Source: Brugia malayi (Eukaryota; Nematoda; Chromadorea; Rhabditida; Onchocercidae). Taken from it: a stretch of 64,000 bases of DNA. Under the pieces are notes generated by a model that was not told the origin of the DNA, ran no database searches, and worked only from the letters and a program-made list of their open reading frames with translations. The position numbers and the translations under genes were made by a program. Below, in pieces: positions 12,101 to 22,898 of this stretch; the stretch's first letter is position 1, and each line of letters begins with the position of its first letter. The stretch is taken from NCBI RefSeq assembly GCF_000002995.4, contig NW_025062478.1, forward strand, positions 7,726,001 to 7,790,000, given 5' to 3'.

Positions 12101-14717
12101 CAAGTGTTATTCAGGTAAAAACATTTGATCACTTGAAAAAGAAGTGACGATACTATCTATAGCTTTTATAATGGCACCTTTGAGTACAATGAAAGTTCTT
12201 ATTGTCATGGTTAATTATAGCATGCCAATTAGATATTATAATTTTTTTTTTCAAAATCTTTTGTTAAGGAAAATATTTTGTAAGTTCAGATAACAATATC
12301 GGCAATTCTGCAGAGCGAGCATACCGCCAGATTTCGCCTCTCTTATCAAACGCTTAATTGTTAGTCCTTGTGCCAGCTTTGGTTGCAAAATCTACCTAAA
12401 ATTTTATTTGTGAATCTCGAAAATTCCCAAGAATGTTTTCAACTGACATCATAATAGGACATTGTTTGTTTATTTAAGAAAGCATATTAAGAGAAAGGAA
12501 AAGAGAGAGAAATGAAAGACAAAAGTATTTTTCAAGAGTCGTTTATTTTAATATGTGTTACATGATTGTAAACTAATTTTTGCAGCATGTAATCGAGTAA
12601 TCGCCACCCAACAATCGATGACCGGTCATATAACAAGTCCAAATTATCCAAATCCTTACGACCATAATAGCTCCTGCTATACTACCTTAACGGCTTTAAC
12701 CGGTTATCAGATATTTTTGGTTTTTAAGGATTTCAAGCTGGAAAAAGTTCGCCGATCGTTTAATGGTCAACTGTCTACTTCTATCCGGGAAATGTTTGTC
12801 TTTGCTTGCTTCCAATCATGTTATTTCGTATTATTATTTATTTTAGTGCAAAATTAAATTTTCAATAGATTTTGCTAATACATCTCCATCAGGTATATAA
12901 ACATTCGTAATTATTCATGGAATTGGTAAAAAATTGTTCAGGTTAACCGGTGAAAGAAATTTTGGACCGTTTCAAAATGTAATTGATCAGTATAGTGGCC
13001 TTTACAGGAATGAATTCTGTGAATATGACTATGTCGAGGTGAAATACTGCTACTTCCCAATATTTTGACCTGAAGCAAATATATCAGTTCATAATTACAA
13101 CTCACAGAAGCCAGTAGACTAAAAGTTCCACCTTTATTTCTAGACCACAGAATTTGACGAATTAAAATTGATTACGAAAATTGATTTCACCGCGACGTTT
13201 TTTCGTAATGAGTCTGAATATTTTCTAGAAGCTTTTGTGTTCATGATCCATTAAAGTATTATATTGGTTTCCTAATACAGATAATTGATTCCTTCGAAAA
13301 TCGAACAGAACGATATTGCGATTATAAACTCCCGCCCAGCTTTCTCAGCTCTAGTAACACATTAGAAATTTATTTCAAAAGTGATAGTACAATGGCACCT
13401 GGAGGATATGATGCCTATTATTATACTGTTCGACCATCAGGTTCGAGTTGTGAATTTTATGTTTTAATTGCCACGCAGAATAACACATTTCAAATTCCAC
13501 TATTAAATTCAAGCTTGAATTATAATCAACAACTTTTGTAGACAGTCTGTCATTTGTGTACTACGATTTTGGTATCATAAGTGAGCCTCAAGGTGCAATA
13601 ACAAATGTTGGCTATCCAGGATATAAGAATCGACAGAGGATGAGGTATTTTATAAATCTTCAAATAGCCTGCAGATGTGGTGAGTAGAGAATTTCCTCAC
13701 AAGTATAGGCTTCTTGATTTTCTTCCGTTTTTTTTTTTTTTTTAGTAATCTCAACGTTGAATTCCACTTTTTGTAATGATTTTAACAATCTAAATAAGTT
13801 TATAAGTATTTATAAGGACTTCTTATATATAAGTAGTTATAAATAATCATATGAGTTTATAAGCAATCATGAGGACTAAATAAGTAATTTAATTCCCCCA
13901 TCATCATATGCATAAATTGTAACGTAACTGGATTGAAATAGTTCTTCGAGATCTTGTGTTCCGCAATATCTGATGAATAGTTGCGTCACAAATAGGGGAA
14001 TGCTCCGTTACTTGCTTGCACTTTGTTAATAATATTGCTGAACTGATCGTATGCTACTGTCTTTGAAAAACAATATTACAGATGGAGGATTGATCCACCG
14101 AATGGCCACAAATGTAAATTAATTCTATTAACGATGGATTTTGGAAAAAACATTAATGGTGAATGCACTGAAGGTGATCATCTAGTGCTGGGTGAGATCG
14201 GAGCTGAAGGATCCGAAAATATACCGCTCAGTTATCTTCCATGCAGAGATGCTGTAAGATTTTGTTGTTTAATAATCGCCATTTACGTTTTTATAGTGTA
14301 TTTCTTCATGTTTGACTTAATATTTTGCACATTTAAATTAAAACTTAAAGTTTAAAAATTGCAAAGCCTTCCCATTTGTTATATGCAGTATAATAGAAAC
14401 GAGAGGGAAATTAAATTAGACGCAAGAGGGAAGAAGGGATCAGTGAGTGGTATTATGCAAAGTTAAAGAAGGAAATTATATTATGGAAGTTCAATGAGCT
14501 TGCTCTCTAATATCAAAATAAATTAAAATTAGTGAAAATATGAAGATATTTTATATTCAAGTGATGTTTCTTCCAGGTGACTTTGCCGAAAGAGATACCT
14601 GTTGAGCCGGGTACTTCAACTCTTCTTGAATTTTATACCGATGATGATACAGCGGATAATGGTGATGGATTCAGGGTCGAGTGGATTTGCGAGAATTATT
14701 ACATTATGCAAGTGTGA
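190..14717 (+). CDS. Multi-CUB-domain protein, cubilin-like (3' part)
   Basis: Large extracellular or endocytic-receptor-type protein made almost entirely of CUB modules; the best family guess is the nematode cubilin homologue (C. elegans ZC116.3 type). About 15 CUB modules are visible, starting near 190, 1041, 2035, 2760, 3677, 4351, 5410, 6308, 7128, 8192, 9448, 10472, 11207, 12586 and 13542. Most show the CGG start, an 'SPxYPxxY' strand, C-x-W, and a 'GF.l.y' end. Representative exons: 190-395, 553-679, 719-868, 1041-1196, 1459-1636, 1705-1841, 2035-2237, 4351-4499, 6884-7066, 9448-9592, 10788-10959, 13281-13440, 14082-14253, 14577-14717. The last frame stops at TGA 14715-14717 without a transmembrane helix, as in cubilin, which needs a membrane partner. 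EGF repeats expected in the N-terminal half of cubilin are not in view. Oddities: an in-frame TGA at 676-678, a phase break at 5612/5703, and degenerate modules near 1041 and 5410. Confidence 0.85.
553..868 (+). CDS. CUB exon pair with in-frame TGA
   Basis: Exon 553-679 follows exon 190-395 in phase 0 and reads a normal CUB second half ([15 protein letters not shown], then FCRN). It then meets TGA at 676-678, one base before its donor (G|gtccta). The next exon, 719-868, joins in phase (G+AT gives Asp) and continues [17 protein letters not shown]. The phase works only through the TGA. Skipping the stop by using the GT at 659 would delete the fourth CUB cysteine. It may be a real nonsense allele, a sequence error, or a sign that this gene copy is damaged. 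Confidence 0.6.
5410..6192 (+). CDS. Degenerate CUB module with splice-phase conflict
   Basis: Exon 5410-5612 reads [14 protein letters not shown] and so on to FVSLEG, with donor GG|gtagaa in phase 2. The next exon, 5703-5843, reads [20 protein letters not shown] only if entered in phase 1; in phase 2 it hits stops. Exon 6028-6192 follows normally ([17 protein letters not shown]). A phase-1 donor exists at T|gttctg near 5580, but using it removes a cysteine-containing stretch. This module is the least CUB-like of the series. Confidence 0.5.
11426..11589 (+). repeat. Intronic direct repeat around long T tracts
   Basis: A segment of about 33 bases containing cattttcgagatactaatt and cgagata occurs at 11,426-11,459 and again at 11,553-11,589. 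The space between is filled by long T homopolymers broken by single c or ca. A third partial cgagatactaaaa follows at about 11,601. The array lies inside the intron between CUB-gene exons 11,207-11,272 and 11,721-11,805. It looks like slippage or tandem duplication. Confidence 0.8.
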
Positions 14718-16145
14718 TTTTAATATTTGTTGTTGTGATGTCATGTTGACTCCTCAATGATAGATAGACATAATATTGTCAAATTCAAATGTTGTCCAAT
14801 TTACTGTTCTTGCATACCTTTTAAACTATTCGTGTAAAAATATCAAAGTGCACATTGCAAAAACTATTCTTATGAAAATATTAAAGTGCACACATTGATA
14901 GTAAATTACAGTTATACAATCGAGCAAACTGGAACTGAAAACCAAACAATAAAACAAGAACAGAGAACTAACAAAAACTCATTCCAGTTGTCTGTGGACG
15001 GAATAACTTAACAGCTAGTGGTACCACGGCTTTTTGATACGTCTAAGGGATCAAGTAGTATTCCAACTTTCTCCCCTCAAGATTATGATTAAGACAAAGC
15101 GAAAATGCACCAAAGCTCAATAAAAGATGAATGTGGTCAATCTGCTATAAAAGAAACATATGTTTTACAACATACAGAAATATTAAAATCCTACTCCAAA
15201 AATAAGCCAACCGACCAAGAGCCCGAAGGTACTAAATTGAGCCAAAAGATATCGTTGAGATCTGTTTGCATAGCGGGCAGGTGATAGTGACGCAAGGATG
15301 CATCTCTTCCAGTATCAAAATTTTCACTTTTCAGCTCTCAAATCATTTTATGTACATTTTTGTTCAGTTTTTATCTGACCAATTTCTTTATTCGTTTTTT
15401 GATAGCAAAACTGAAATACTAAATAAATAGGTCTTCTTTTGAACTTCTATTTGTATTGTTTTGGATGACTTGACTTCACTATTAATCCATAATTCGTGGA
15501 TTTCTAAAAATTTAATTTGTCTATTCATAACAATTATGACAGTTTCATAATTGTGTCATTATCTTGGCAATATCATAGCCAGTCGGTAATTTTTCTATAA
15601 TGAATGATTGTGTCAAGTTTTTCTTTTCATGAAAGATAAAAATTTTCAGAACTTTGATAGTAATATGCTCCGATCTCAAAAATTGCATCCTATTTAATTT
15701 TGTCAGTATTTGCAAATAGCTGCAATTAAGTAGTTGGTTTGAAAATGAGTTGAATAAGAACAAAAAGGAGTGATCCTTTTGATGCTTATTGTTCATGGCA
15801 TCAAATTGCAGAAAATTATTTTTATTACTTCATTTTCACTGTAAAGCATTGTTTGACTTTTCTGGGAGGCATTCGGTTGTTCGCATATTGAAAAAAAAAA
15901 AGAATGCTTGAGTTGATTGTATCATGAGTTAAAAATGTGCTTTACAGTGATGTGTTAGTGTTAAGCTAAATGGTTTTTATCATTCTTTTCGATTTTATCC
16001 GAATGTCGCTGATATTTAGTTAATGGTTCGCGATTTATTGTGCTTTTGTCGCTTTTGCATAGTGTTATTTGCTGCAGTTAATTTTTAGATTGTTGGAAGA
16101 CAAGAATTACTGATTTATTTTAATGACTAATATTAATCTTTGAAG
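14718..16145. other. Intergenic region with a possible vestigial CUB exon
   Basis: Apart from 14,988-15,037, treated separately, I see no supported gene. A 59-codon open frame at about 15,104-15,283 (starts MHQSSIKDECGQSA, ends VCIAGR) has coding-like composition but no clear splice sites. It might be the remains of a further 3' exon. The rest is AT-rich. Confidence 0.4.
14988..15037 (+). other. Possible extra terminal exon of the multi-CUB gene
   Basis: A good acceptor (cattccag) at 14,987 is followed by VCGRNNLTASGTTAF and then TGA at 15,035-15,037, which resembles the start of another CUB module. It needs entry in phase 1, as every other CUB-start exon in this gene does. The preceding exon offers a phase-1 donor only as GC (TGGATTT|gcgaga at 14,688). 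GC-AG introns are a known minor class. If used, the protein would end here instead of at 14,717. Confidence 0.35.
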
Positions 16146-17910
16146 ATGTCATTCCCGCAAAATACGTCAAATGCAGTACTCGTTGATTTTTTGAAAAGTA
16201 AGCGTCAAATAATAAGTAACGTATATTTAATAGTGCTAGCAGTTGTGATAATATGAGGATCGAGCTTCTAGATTAATCTGGTGGTTAATATGGTGAATAT
16301 TCCCTACATTATCTAATTTACGTCTGACTATATATATATAATAATAATAATAATAATATAATATAGTCCAGTATATAACATATATAATATAATATTATAT
16401 AATATAATATAACAGCCGTATTTGTATGATATGAGCTTTGATTAAAATTTTTTTTGGCATATACTACTGAGCATTTATTGACCAATATTACTGAAGAGAT
16501 GATTCTTTATCTTTTTAGAAGTGGGGCATATCAAAAACGATAGAGTGGAGCAGGTCATGCTGAGCGTTGATCGGGCTGATTTTTGTCCACAGAATTCGTA
16601 TCAGGATTGCCCCCAACAGATTGGATACAGTGCAACTATTAGCGCTCCCCATATAGTAATTATTCTCTTCTATGTACACTTTCGTTTTGCTAGATTTATA
16701 GTTCATTATTACTTAAAAGAATAAATATTGGTAATATACCGTAATTTCATAATGTGCCATTAGTTCAGCTATGAAATGGTGAGATTTATTGATCACTGGG
16801 TCTGCATCTTTTTTCTATTTCAGTTTCCCTTTGCACTATTGAAGTGTTACAATATGAAAACTTTTTCAAATTATTTTTCCTTTTGTAGTTTTCAGCACGC
16901 TTTAGCTTTAGAACTTTTGAATGATCACTTGAGGGATGATCACACAGTACTGGATATTGGCTCCGGTTCCGGCTACTTGACGGTTTGCATGGCACTTATG
17001 GTAAGTGTTATCGTTTTTTACAATAAGAAATTCAAATATAAAAAACATGTAACTTTAATTTTGTGAAATTCAGTTTACTACTCGAAGCAAATTAGGTACC
17101 TGTCCGCAAAACCCTAAAGTTTCATGAATTTTGCTGTGAAATGCTTAGTACTATGAATTATTGTAAGTTTCTGTTTGTTATTACTTTTTTACACATATGC
17201 TCAATCGATTTTGAGGTTGGTAGAAAAGGAAGAGTGATTGGCATTGATCACATCAAGGAACTTATAGATCTTTCGATCAGTAACATTAATAAGCACCATA
17301 GCGATCTGCTTATGGATGGACGAATAACAATGGTTACAGGCGATGGTCGTAATGGATACAGAGCTGGTGCTCCATATATGGCTATTCATGTTGGTGCTGC
17401 TGCACCGAAACTTCCCGATATAGTAAGTTGATTATGATATATGCAGTTTAATACGAAATTCGCTTTGGTTTATTTTGTCACCAGACTCATTTTTAAAGGA
17501 AAATATTGTTCGTATTTGATGATGTAATTATTTTTAATTGTAACAAAATTGATTGGCTTGAAGATTCTCATATTGAGAGATCCGCATATAATATGCATAA
17601 CTGTTTTCAATGTATCAGAAGCTCAAGCACACAAGAATACACTGCTTCATGTTAAGCAAGATGGTTCATTCTAGTTACCTTTGATTATTTCAAATCTACC
17701 AACAAAAACTGAAAGATTTGGAACTTTCAGTTGGTGGAACAGCTTGCTCCAGGTGGTCGGATGATCATTCCAGTAGGTGAAGTTTTCAGTGATCAGCATT
17801 TTGTTCAGGTTGATAAAGATTTAAATGGTAATGTAAAAATTGAAGAATTATTTGATGTTCTATTTGTCCCTCTTACAGACAGAAAATATCAACTTGGCCA
17901 TTTAAATTAG
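16146..17910 (+). CDS. pcm-1: Protein-L-isoaspartate O-methyltransferase, copy 1
   Basis: S-adenosylmethionine-dependent enzyme that methylates L-isoaspartyl residues in aged proteins so that they can revert; cytosolic. Exons 16,146-16,197, 16,519-16,655, 16,896-17,000, 17,216-17,422 and 17,731-17,910 join in phase to 226 residues, the normal family length of about 227. Visible signatures: DRADFCP, then [11 protein letters not shown] (substrate loop); [15 protein letters not shown] motif I, near residue 90; VTGDGRNGY, then AIHVGAAAP; and GGRMIIPVG near the C terminus. The ATG at 16,146 gives [17 protein letters not shown], matching the family N-terminal helix. The acceptor before exon 4 is a weak tttgag. 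AATAAA lies at 17,982-17,987. Exon sizes almost equal those of the copy just downstream, so this is a tandem duplication. All key motifs are intact. Confidence 0.93.
16328..16412. repeat. AT-rich microsatellite
   Basis: (TA)n, (ATA)n and (TAATA)n tract inside the first intron of PCMT copy 1. Confidence 0.9.
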
Positions 17911-19102
17911 ATAACTTCCTTTATAAGTTTGATTAACAATGTGTGTTCCGTATAGATGGATTAATTGGATTGTAATTATTAAATAAAAGCCTTTGTCGAC
18001 TCATTAGATTTTTTGAGGAGGCAACCAGGCTCTATCAAGTCATCTTCTATTATATTAAGTTGTATGTTCCATGACTTCTTACTTCTTAAGATTACATCCT
18101 AATTCATTTATCTTTTCAGCTTTGTTTTCATCTAATTCTTCAACCTTTCAGCTCAATGATTTCCTTAATTAAATTATTGTGTGTATTGATGTGCTGGTGT
18201 AGCGATCTTTCATTACTTGTACTTAAATATTTTTATAATGAACCCGATCGGCTTTTATGAAACTATAATTAAAAACTGATGAATCTTCAAAGTGGTGTTT
18301 AATTTCCGTTAACCGCGAATAAATCCTATGCTCTTCTCTTTTTAAGTGTTGTAAGCATGTTTTCGCTGCCGTTTCTGAAGACACTGACTATTTCGCAAAT
18401 GTTCTTACTACAGTTTCTCAAAGATCATTTCACTTTATCAAATGTTAGAAAATGAAGTTCTCAGATTTTCTTTCTCTCCAGATGACTAAGTTGTCGATAC
18501 AGATGTTTTACTTATAAGCAGTTACATATTCGAAATTGAGATGAAAATTGAAACGAAATTGAAATGTAAAGTATTTCCCAGTTAGGAGATTTATGTTAGG
18601 TAGAAACTTGGAGGAGTCAGTTTTGTGAGGCATCATGGACTAAGCTTTCGGTTGATACAAAGTAACTATTAACAGAAGAGGAATGATAGTGATCCATGCG
18701 AAGTCTTTTTTTTATAGTCTGTTGTGAGACGAATCTGTGAAGAGCAGAGATTGAACAATATTGGCACTGTTTTTGAAAAGAAGTATGGCATGGCGTTCGC
18801 ACGGTGAATCAAATGCCTCACTGGTAGAGAATTTACGTAGTTAGTTGTTTGAAGTTTTTTTTGAAATGAAATTCGAGAAATTAAGAGTTATATTGACTAG
18901 TTATTAACTTTTCGCTGTTTGTTCTGAACATTTGTGATGCCATCTGCATTGCGTATGAAACTTTTATTTGAACCATTTTTGATCTATTATTCAAGGTTGT
19001 CACGAAACACGGTACTTTTGCTTCACTGATTCACATGAAGCTGTTAGATTTCGAAACTGAGATGTGAAGGGATTTGGTCATTACAAGGAGATCTGAGTTA
19101 AA
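17911..19102. other. Spacer between PCMT copies
   Basis: About 1.2 kb without a supported exon. I looked for a separate first exon of the second PCMT copy (an N-terminal helix ending in a phase-1 donor) and did not find one. Confidence 0.5.
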
Positions 19103-20424
19103 ATGAAGTATAGAAACTACTGCAAACAAATTACAACAAATGTATTTTCAGGGAATGGCTTATTCAAAGATGAGCGAGTTAAAATGACCATGTTGAGAGT
19201 TGATCGAGCTGATTTTTGTCCTCGAAATCCGTATCTGGACAATCCGGAACCAATCGGTTGTAATGCAACAATAAGTGCTCCTCATATGGTTGGTTTATCT
19301 TTTATCAGGTATCAGATGAATTGTAATAGAAGATAAAATAAGTCATACTATAATAAGAGTCCATAGTTTCTCATAAATGAGGGATCATAGTCATTTGTTG
19401 AAATAGCCATTATAAGCAAATGATAAAAACCAAATTAGTGCTTAGACAATTTATGTTGTGCTTATTCTCTGATATATTAATCCTTTCTTTACTTTACTGC
19501 TTACTGAAATCACTTAATATATTAGTATGTGTTTCAGCATGCTGCTGCGCTTGAACGACTCAAAGATCATTTGACAGAAGGTGATAAAGCACTTGATATT
19601 GGTTCCGGTTCTGGTTATCTAACAACATGCATGGCATACATGGTGATGATGTTAATGCGCTTTGAAGTTTCTAGTTATTAGGATGAATATTTTGATTTAG
19701 ATTTTACGAATTTGTTGGTACTTATCATTTCTTAGATAGGCAAATATGTAATCATTGTTGTTGTGTTATCATCACTTTTTTTAAGTCTTGGCTTTATAAC
19801 TAGGCTAGAAAAATTCGGTATCTGATAAACTGTATAATGTTTCTTTCCAGGTTGGTGCAAGTGGTAAAGTCGTTGGAGTGGAACACATTAGACAGCTAGT
19901 GGATTTATCAATCACAAATATTAAAAAAAATCACGCGAATCTTCTGGAAGGAAGAGTACTAATCGTTGAAGGGGATGGGCGCAAAGGCTATCCTCAGTAC
20001 GCACCTTATAAGGCAATTCATGTCGGAGCTGCGGCACCAAATGTTCCTGATGAGGTTTTTTTACATCTCGCGTGACTTGGCAATTTATCTAAATAATAAA
20101 GCATTACTTTATTTGGTTCCATATTTCTGCTTTTACTTCTTTTTTAAATGGTTGTATTGGCTTAACCAAGGTAGCTGACTTACCAACTAATTAGCATAAC
20201 TTTTCACCGATACTTTTTTGTTACTAATGGAGATTTCATTTCAGTTATTGAGTCAGTTAGCTGCAGGAGGACGAATGTTGATACCGGTTGGTGCAGCACA
20301 TAGTGATCAGCGCTTTTTACAAGTGGATAAAGACGGTAAAGGTAAAGTTACGGTGAACGATCTGATGGGTGTAATTTATGTGCCGCTCACTAACAAAGAG
20401 AACCAAATTGGACGGGATCAATAA
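19103..20424 (+). CDS. pcm-1: Protein-L-isoaspartate O-methyltransferase, copy 2
   Basis: Second isoaspartyl methyltransferase unit. Exons 19,152-19,288 (137 nt), 19,538-19,642 (105), 19,851-20,054 (204) and 20,245-20,424 (180) parallel copy 1 (137, 105, 207, 180). Motifs: [35 protein letters not shown] (SAM motif I); [27 protein letters not shown]. All catalytic regions are intact, so it looks functional. The 5' end is unclear. An in-frame ATG at 19,103 would give an atypical leader ([13 protein letters not shown]) without using the strong TATTTTCAG acceptor at 19,151. Alternatively, exon 16,146-16,197 of copy 1 splices here in phase (A+GG gives Arg), producing [15 protein letters not shown] and a 225-residue protein. 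AATAAA lies at 20,824. Confidence 0.88.
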
Positions 20425-21699
20425 CAAATTCTTTTTTTAGTCCGTAGTTTAGACATCTATTGGTCAACTGGGGTAATTGATATCAAATTCTGCAGGGCTA
20501 TTAGAAAAGATATATATATATATATATGTATGTATGCGGTTTGGAAGATAAGACAACGCATTCTCTGGAAAGTCATTAACAGTATTGATTTTTGCTTTAA
20601 TTGTTGCTTTGTGAGATTTTGGGAGATCCTGACTTGTAATTTATTTGCATACAACATGTTACTTCGCACGGTTTGACAGCAGAAGTACATGTATGAATGT
20701 ATCCATTTATTGCTTATGTCAAAGTTGTCTTTATATCATCGGATGCTTATGTAATCTATGTTTAGCTTATACATAATATTAGGGTTTACTTTCTTTTCGT
20801 CGAGTGTATGGAATTGAGTGCAAAATAAATGACTTCAATTACGTCTAAAAACGAACTGGAAACTGCGGTTTCATTTCCTGGATGAAAATAAATCTGTAAA
20901 TTTAACTAGGAAATTTTTAGTCCAGGAAACTGAACTTTAGCTTTCCTTTAGATTTATTTCAATGATTAAGTACCGATAACGTCCTTGCTTAAGCATCTAC
21001 ATTTCCTCTAGTCCGGCATTTGCTTAGATTTATAGAGAACTAAGAAAATATTGATCTTGGAAACAAATTAGTTGGACTACCATAATTTTTGTACATCAGA
21101 TTATGCTTATATGGTGATGTCTGAGCACTGTGAATATAGCAGGTGGGGCTGAGCTGGTCATATTATTTGCTGTAGTTTTCCTTGTCATGACAGTCATTTC
21201 CAGAAATTTTTGTAGTCTTCAATCTTCGCCTTTTCCTTCCTTGCTATTTAGAATTTGCAGTTGCTGTTTGTATAGATTTTTGCTTGTCAAACTATTTTGA
21301 AGGCTGTTTTCCAAATGTTTTCAGGTATACAGTAATTACGAGCCACAATTTCTCATGTTATTTCCTGGTAAAAACGCCTTCTGGAAACACCACTGACTTC
21401 TAAAGGATAAATAAAGAATTTACACTTATCTTAATGAAAAATTTGCATGCATACATATGAAACAGTGCGAATTAAATCGAGATCATACTTTGCTTCAATC
21501 AGCTTCGATTGAGAGGACAAAATGCATCAAAAAGCTTGTGAGATTTTCTTGGTAATCTGAAAAAAAGTACTGCTTTAGTTAAAGCATGGGAAGGAATTCT
21601 TGGTATCAGTGTTATAATCAAATCAGATAACCTTAATTAATTTTCTGCTAGTACCTTACAGGAACAAATGAAATGAAAAAGAGGATTCAGTGTCCGTGT
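20425..21699. other. Intergenic region
   Basis: Convergent spacer between PCMT copy 2 (+) and TBCB (-). It contains a (TA)n/(TATG)n microsatellite at 20,509-20,536 and the probable AATAAA signal at 20,824. No further gene is seen. Confidence 0.6.
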
Positions 21700-22898
21700 T
21701 TATATTTCTTCCATTTCCTCGTCCTCACATTTCTTCACATCGCGAGGTCGTACAAATACCCCATGATTATTTTGGCAAGTGAAATACCTATAAAAATTTC
21801 CCTTACGATATTGAAATTATGTGATTTTCAAGAAATTTCTGAAAAACTTTGAATTCAACATTTTGAAAATGAAATAAGACAACTCAGTTTAAGACAGAAG
21901 GATGTGTTTTTCTGCAGGAAGCTAATTGCTAAAAAAAATAAAATATCAACCTTTCACCATCAATACTTCCGTCGTGCTTACCAAACGGTTCATCATATGT
22001 GACACCAATCCAACAACCATCTTTAAATTTTGTTGATCCTATGTAGGATACGATTCCTTTTCGCTCTTTCTGATTCGATACATGTACCACACAACGATCA
22101 CCAATCTTGAACTTATATTATCAAAGCTATTCCCTTTTTTACTTGAATATTTCCGATATACAGATATGCTTTTCTTTATTCGTCAGTCGTTCGACTCATC
22201 CACATTTATGATGTTTATATAACATGTATTCTAATATAATATTCAGGCTATAAAAGAAACATATGAGAAACACGTGATTCATATGATTTTACTTTTACTG
22301 AATAGTGCAGACCGCTAGTGCATTTATTAATTAAGATGATTCCCCAATATCAACTAAAATGAATGAAGTGTAGAAAACCTTGAATTGCTTTGCTTCGTTT
22401 TCGGCTGCAGCAAGTGCATTATACTTTATTTTCAAACGTCGCTTCCACGCACGCACCGAGTCTAAACAAAAATGGTGGTAACTTCAACGAGAGTAAAAAA
22501 ATTTTCCGACCACAACAAAAATAAAAACTGGTCACCTTCGCGCTCGTTATACTTTTCCTCAGGTATCGTGTATTTTTCAACTGCCGAAACATTTTCATAA
22601 TTGACAGGATTGCCAGCAGATGTGAACGTAACATGAATTTTCATTCCAGAAAATAACAGTTATGAGAAGTTGTCAAGAAACAAAAAAATTTGATATAATC
22701 ACTTTCGTAAACAGGATGTGAAAAAAGAAAAAATTTCCTTCTTTTGAAAACTGTAGTAGTAAATATACCGTCAGTTACGCCTAATTTCTCTAGTGTAGCC
22801 TGATCATCAGTCAACGATGATATAAATTCCCCATTCCTGTCACGCAAATCTGTTCGCATGCACTCAATCGAACCACCAACAACTAACACTAATTTTTC
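21700..22898 (-). CDS. TBCB: Tubulin folding cofactor B (CAP-Gly protein)
   Basis: Chaperone that binds and delivers alpha-tubulin in the tubulin heterodimer assembly and disassembly pathway; cytosolic. Exons on the minus strand in coding order: 22,898-22,769, 22,646-22,536, 22,461-22,379, 22,111-21,951, 21,787-21,700. The first gives the second half of the ubiquitin-like domain (KLVLVVGGSIECM to LGVTDG), then NYENVSAVEKYTIPEEKY. A basic coiled stretch follows (SVRAWKRRLKIKYNALAAAE). Next is the CAP-Gly domain with GSTKFKDGCWIGVTYDEP and GKHDGSIDG, ending in NNHGVFVRP and a very acidic tail (CEDEEMEEI). The N-terminal exon is not secure. A candidate of 42 nt lies at about 22,974-23,015 (NHFLSRVIPESKSE), with usable splice sites and the right spacing to the family. 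The acceptor of exon 22,646-22,536 reads TTTTCTG instead of TTTTCAG, and no AG is available nearby. Confidence 0.88.

Noticed and set aside
12859..12893. Small exon candidate (FANTSPS) in the cubilin-like gene
   Set aside because: It breaks phase; skipping it joins 12,793 to 12,942 cleanly (AT+G gives Met).
22641..22768. Read-through of the TBCB frame into GIFTTTVFKRRKFF
   Set aside because: This is intron sequence open by chance; it leaves the TBCB family alignment and ends in a stop right at the next exon.
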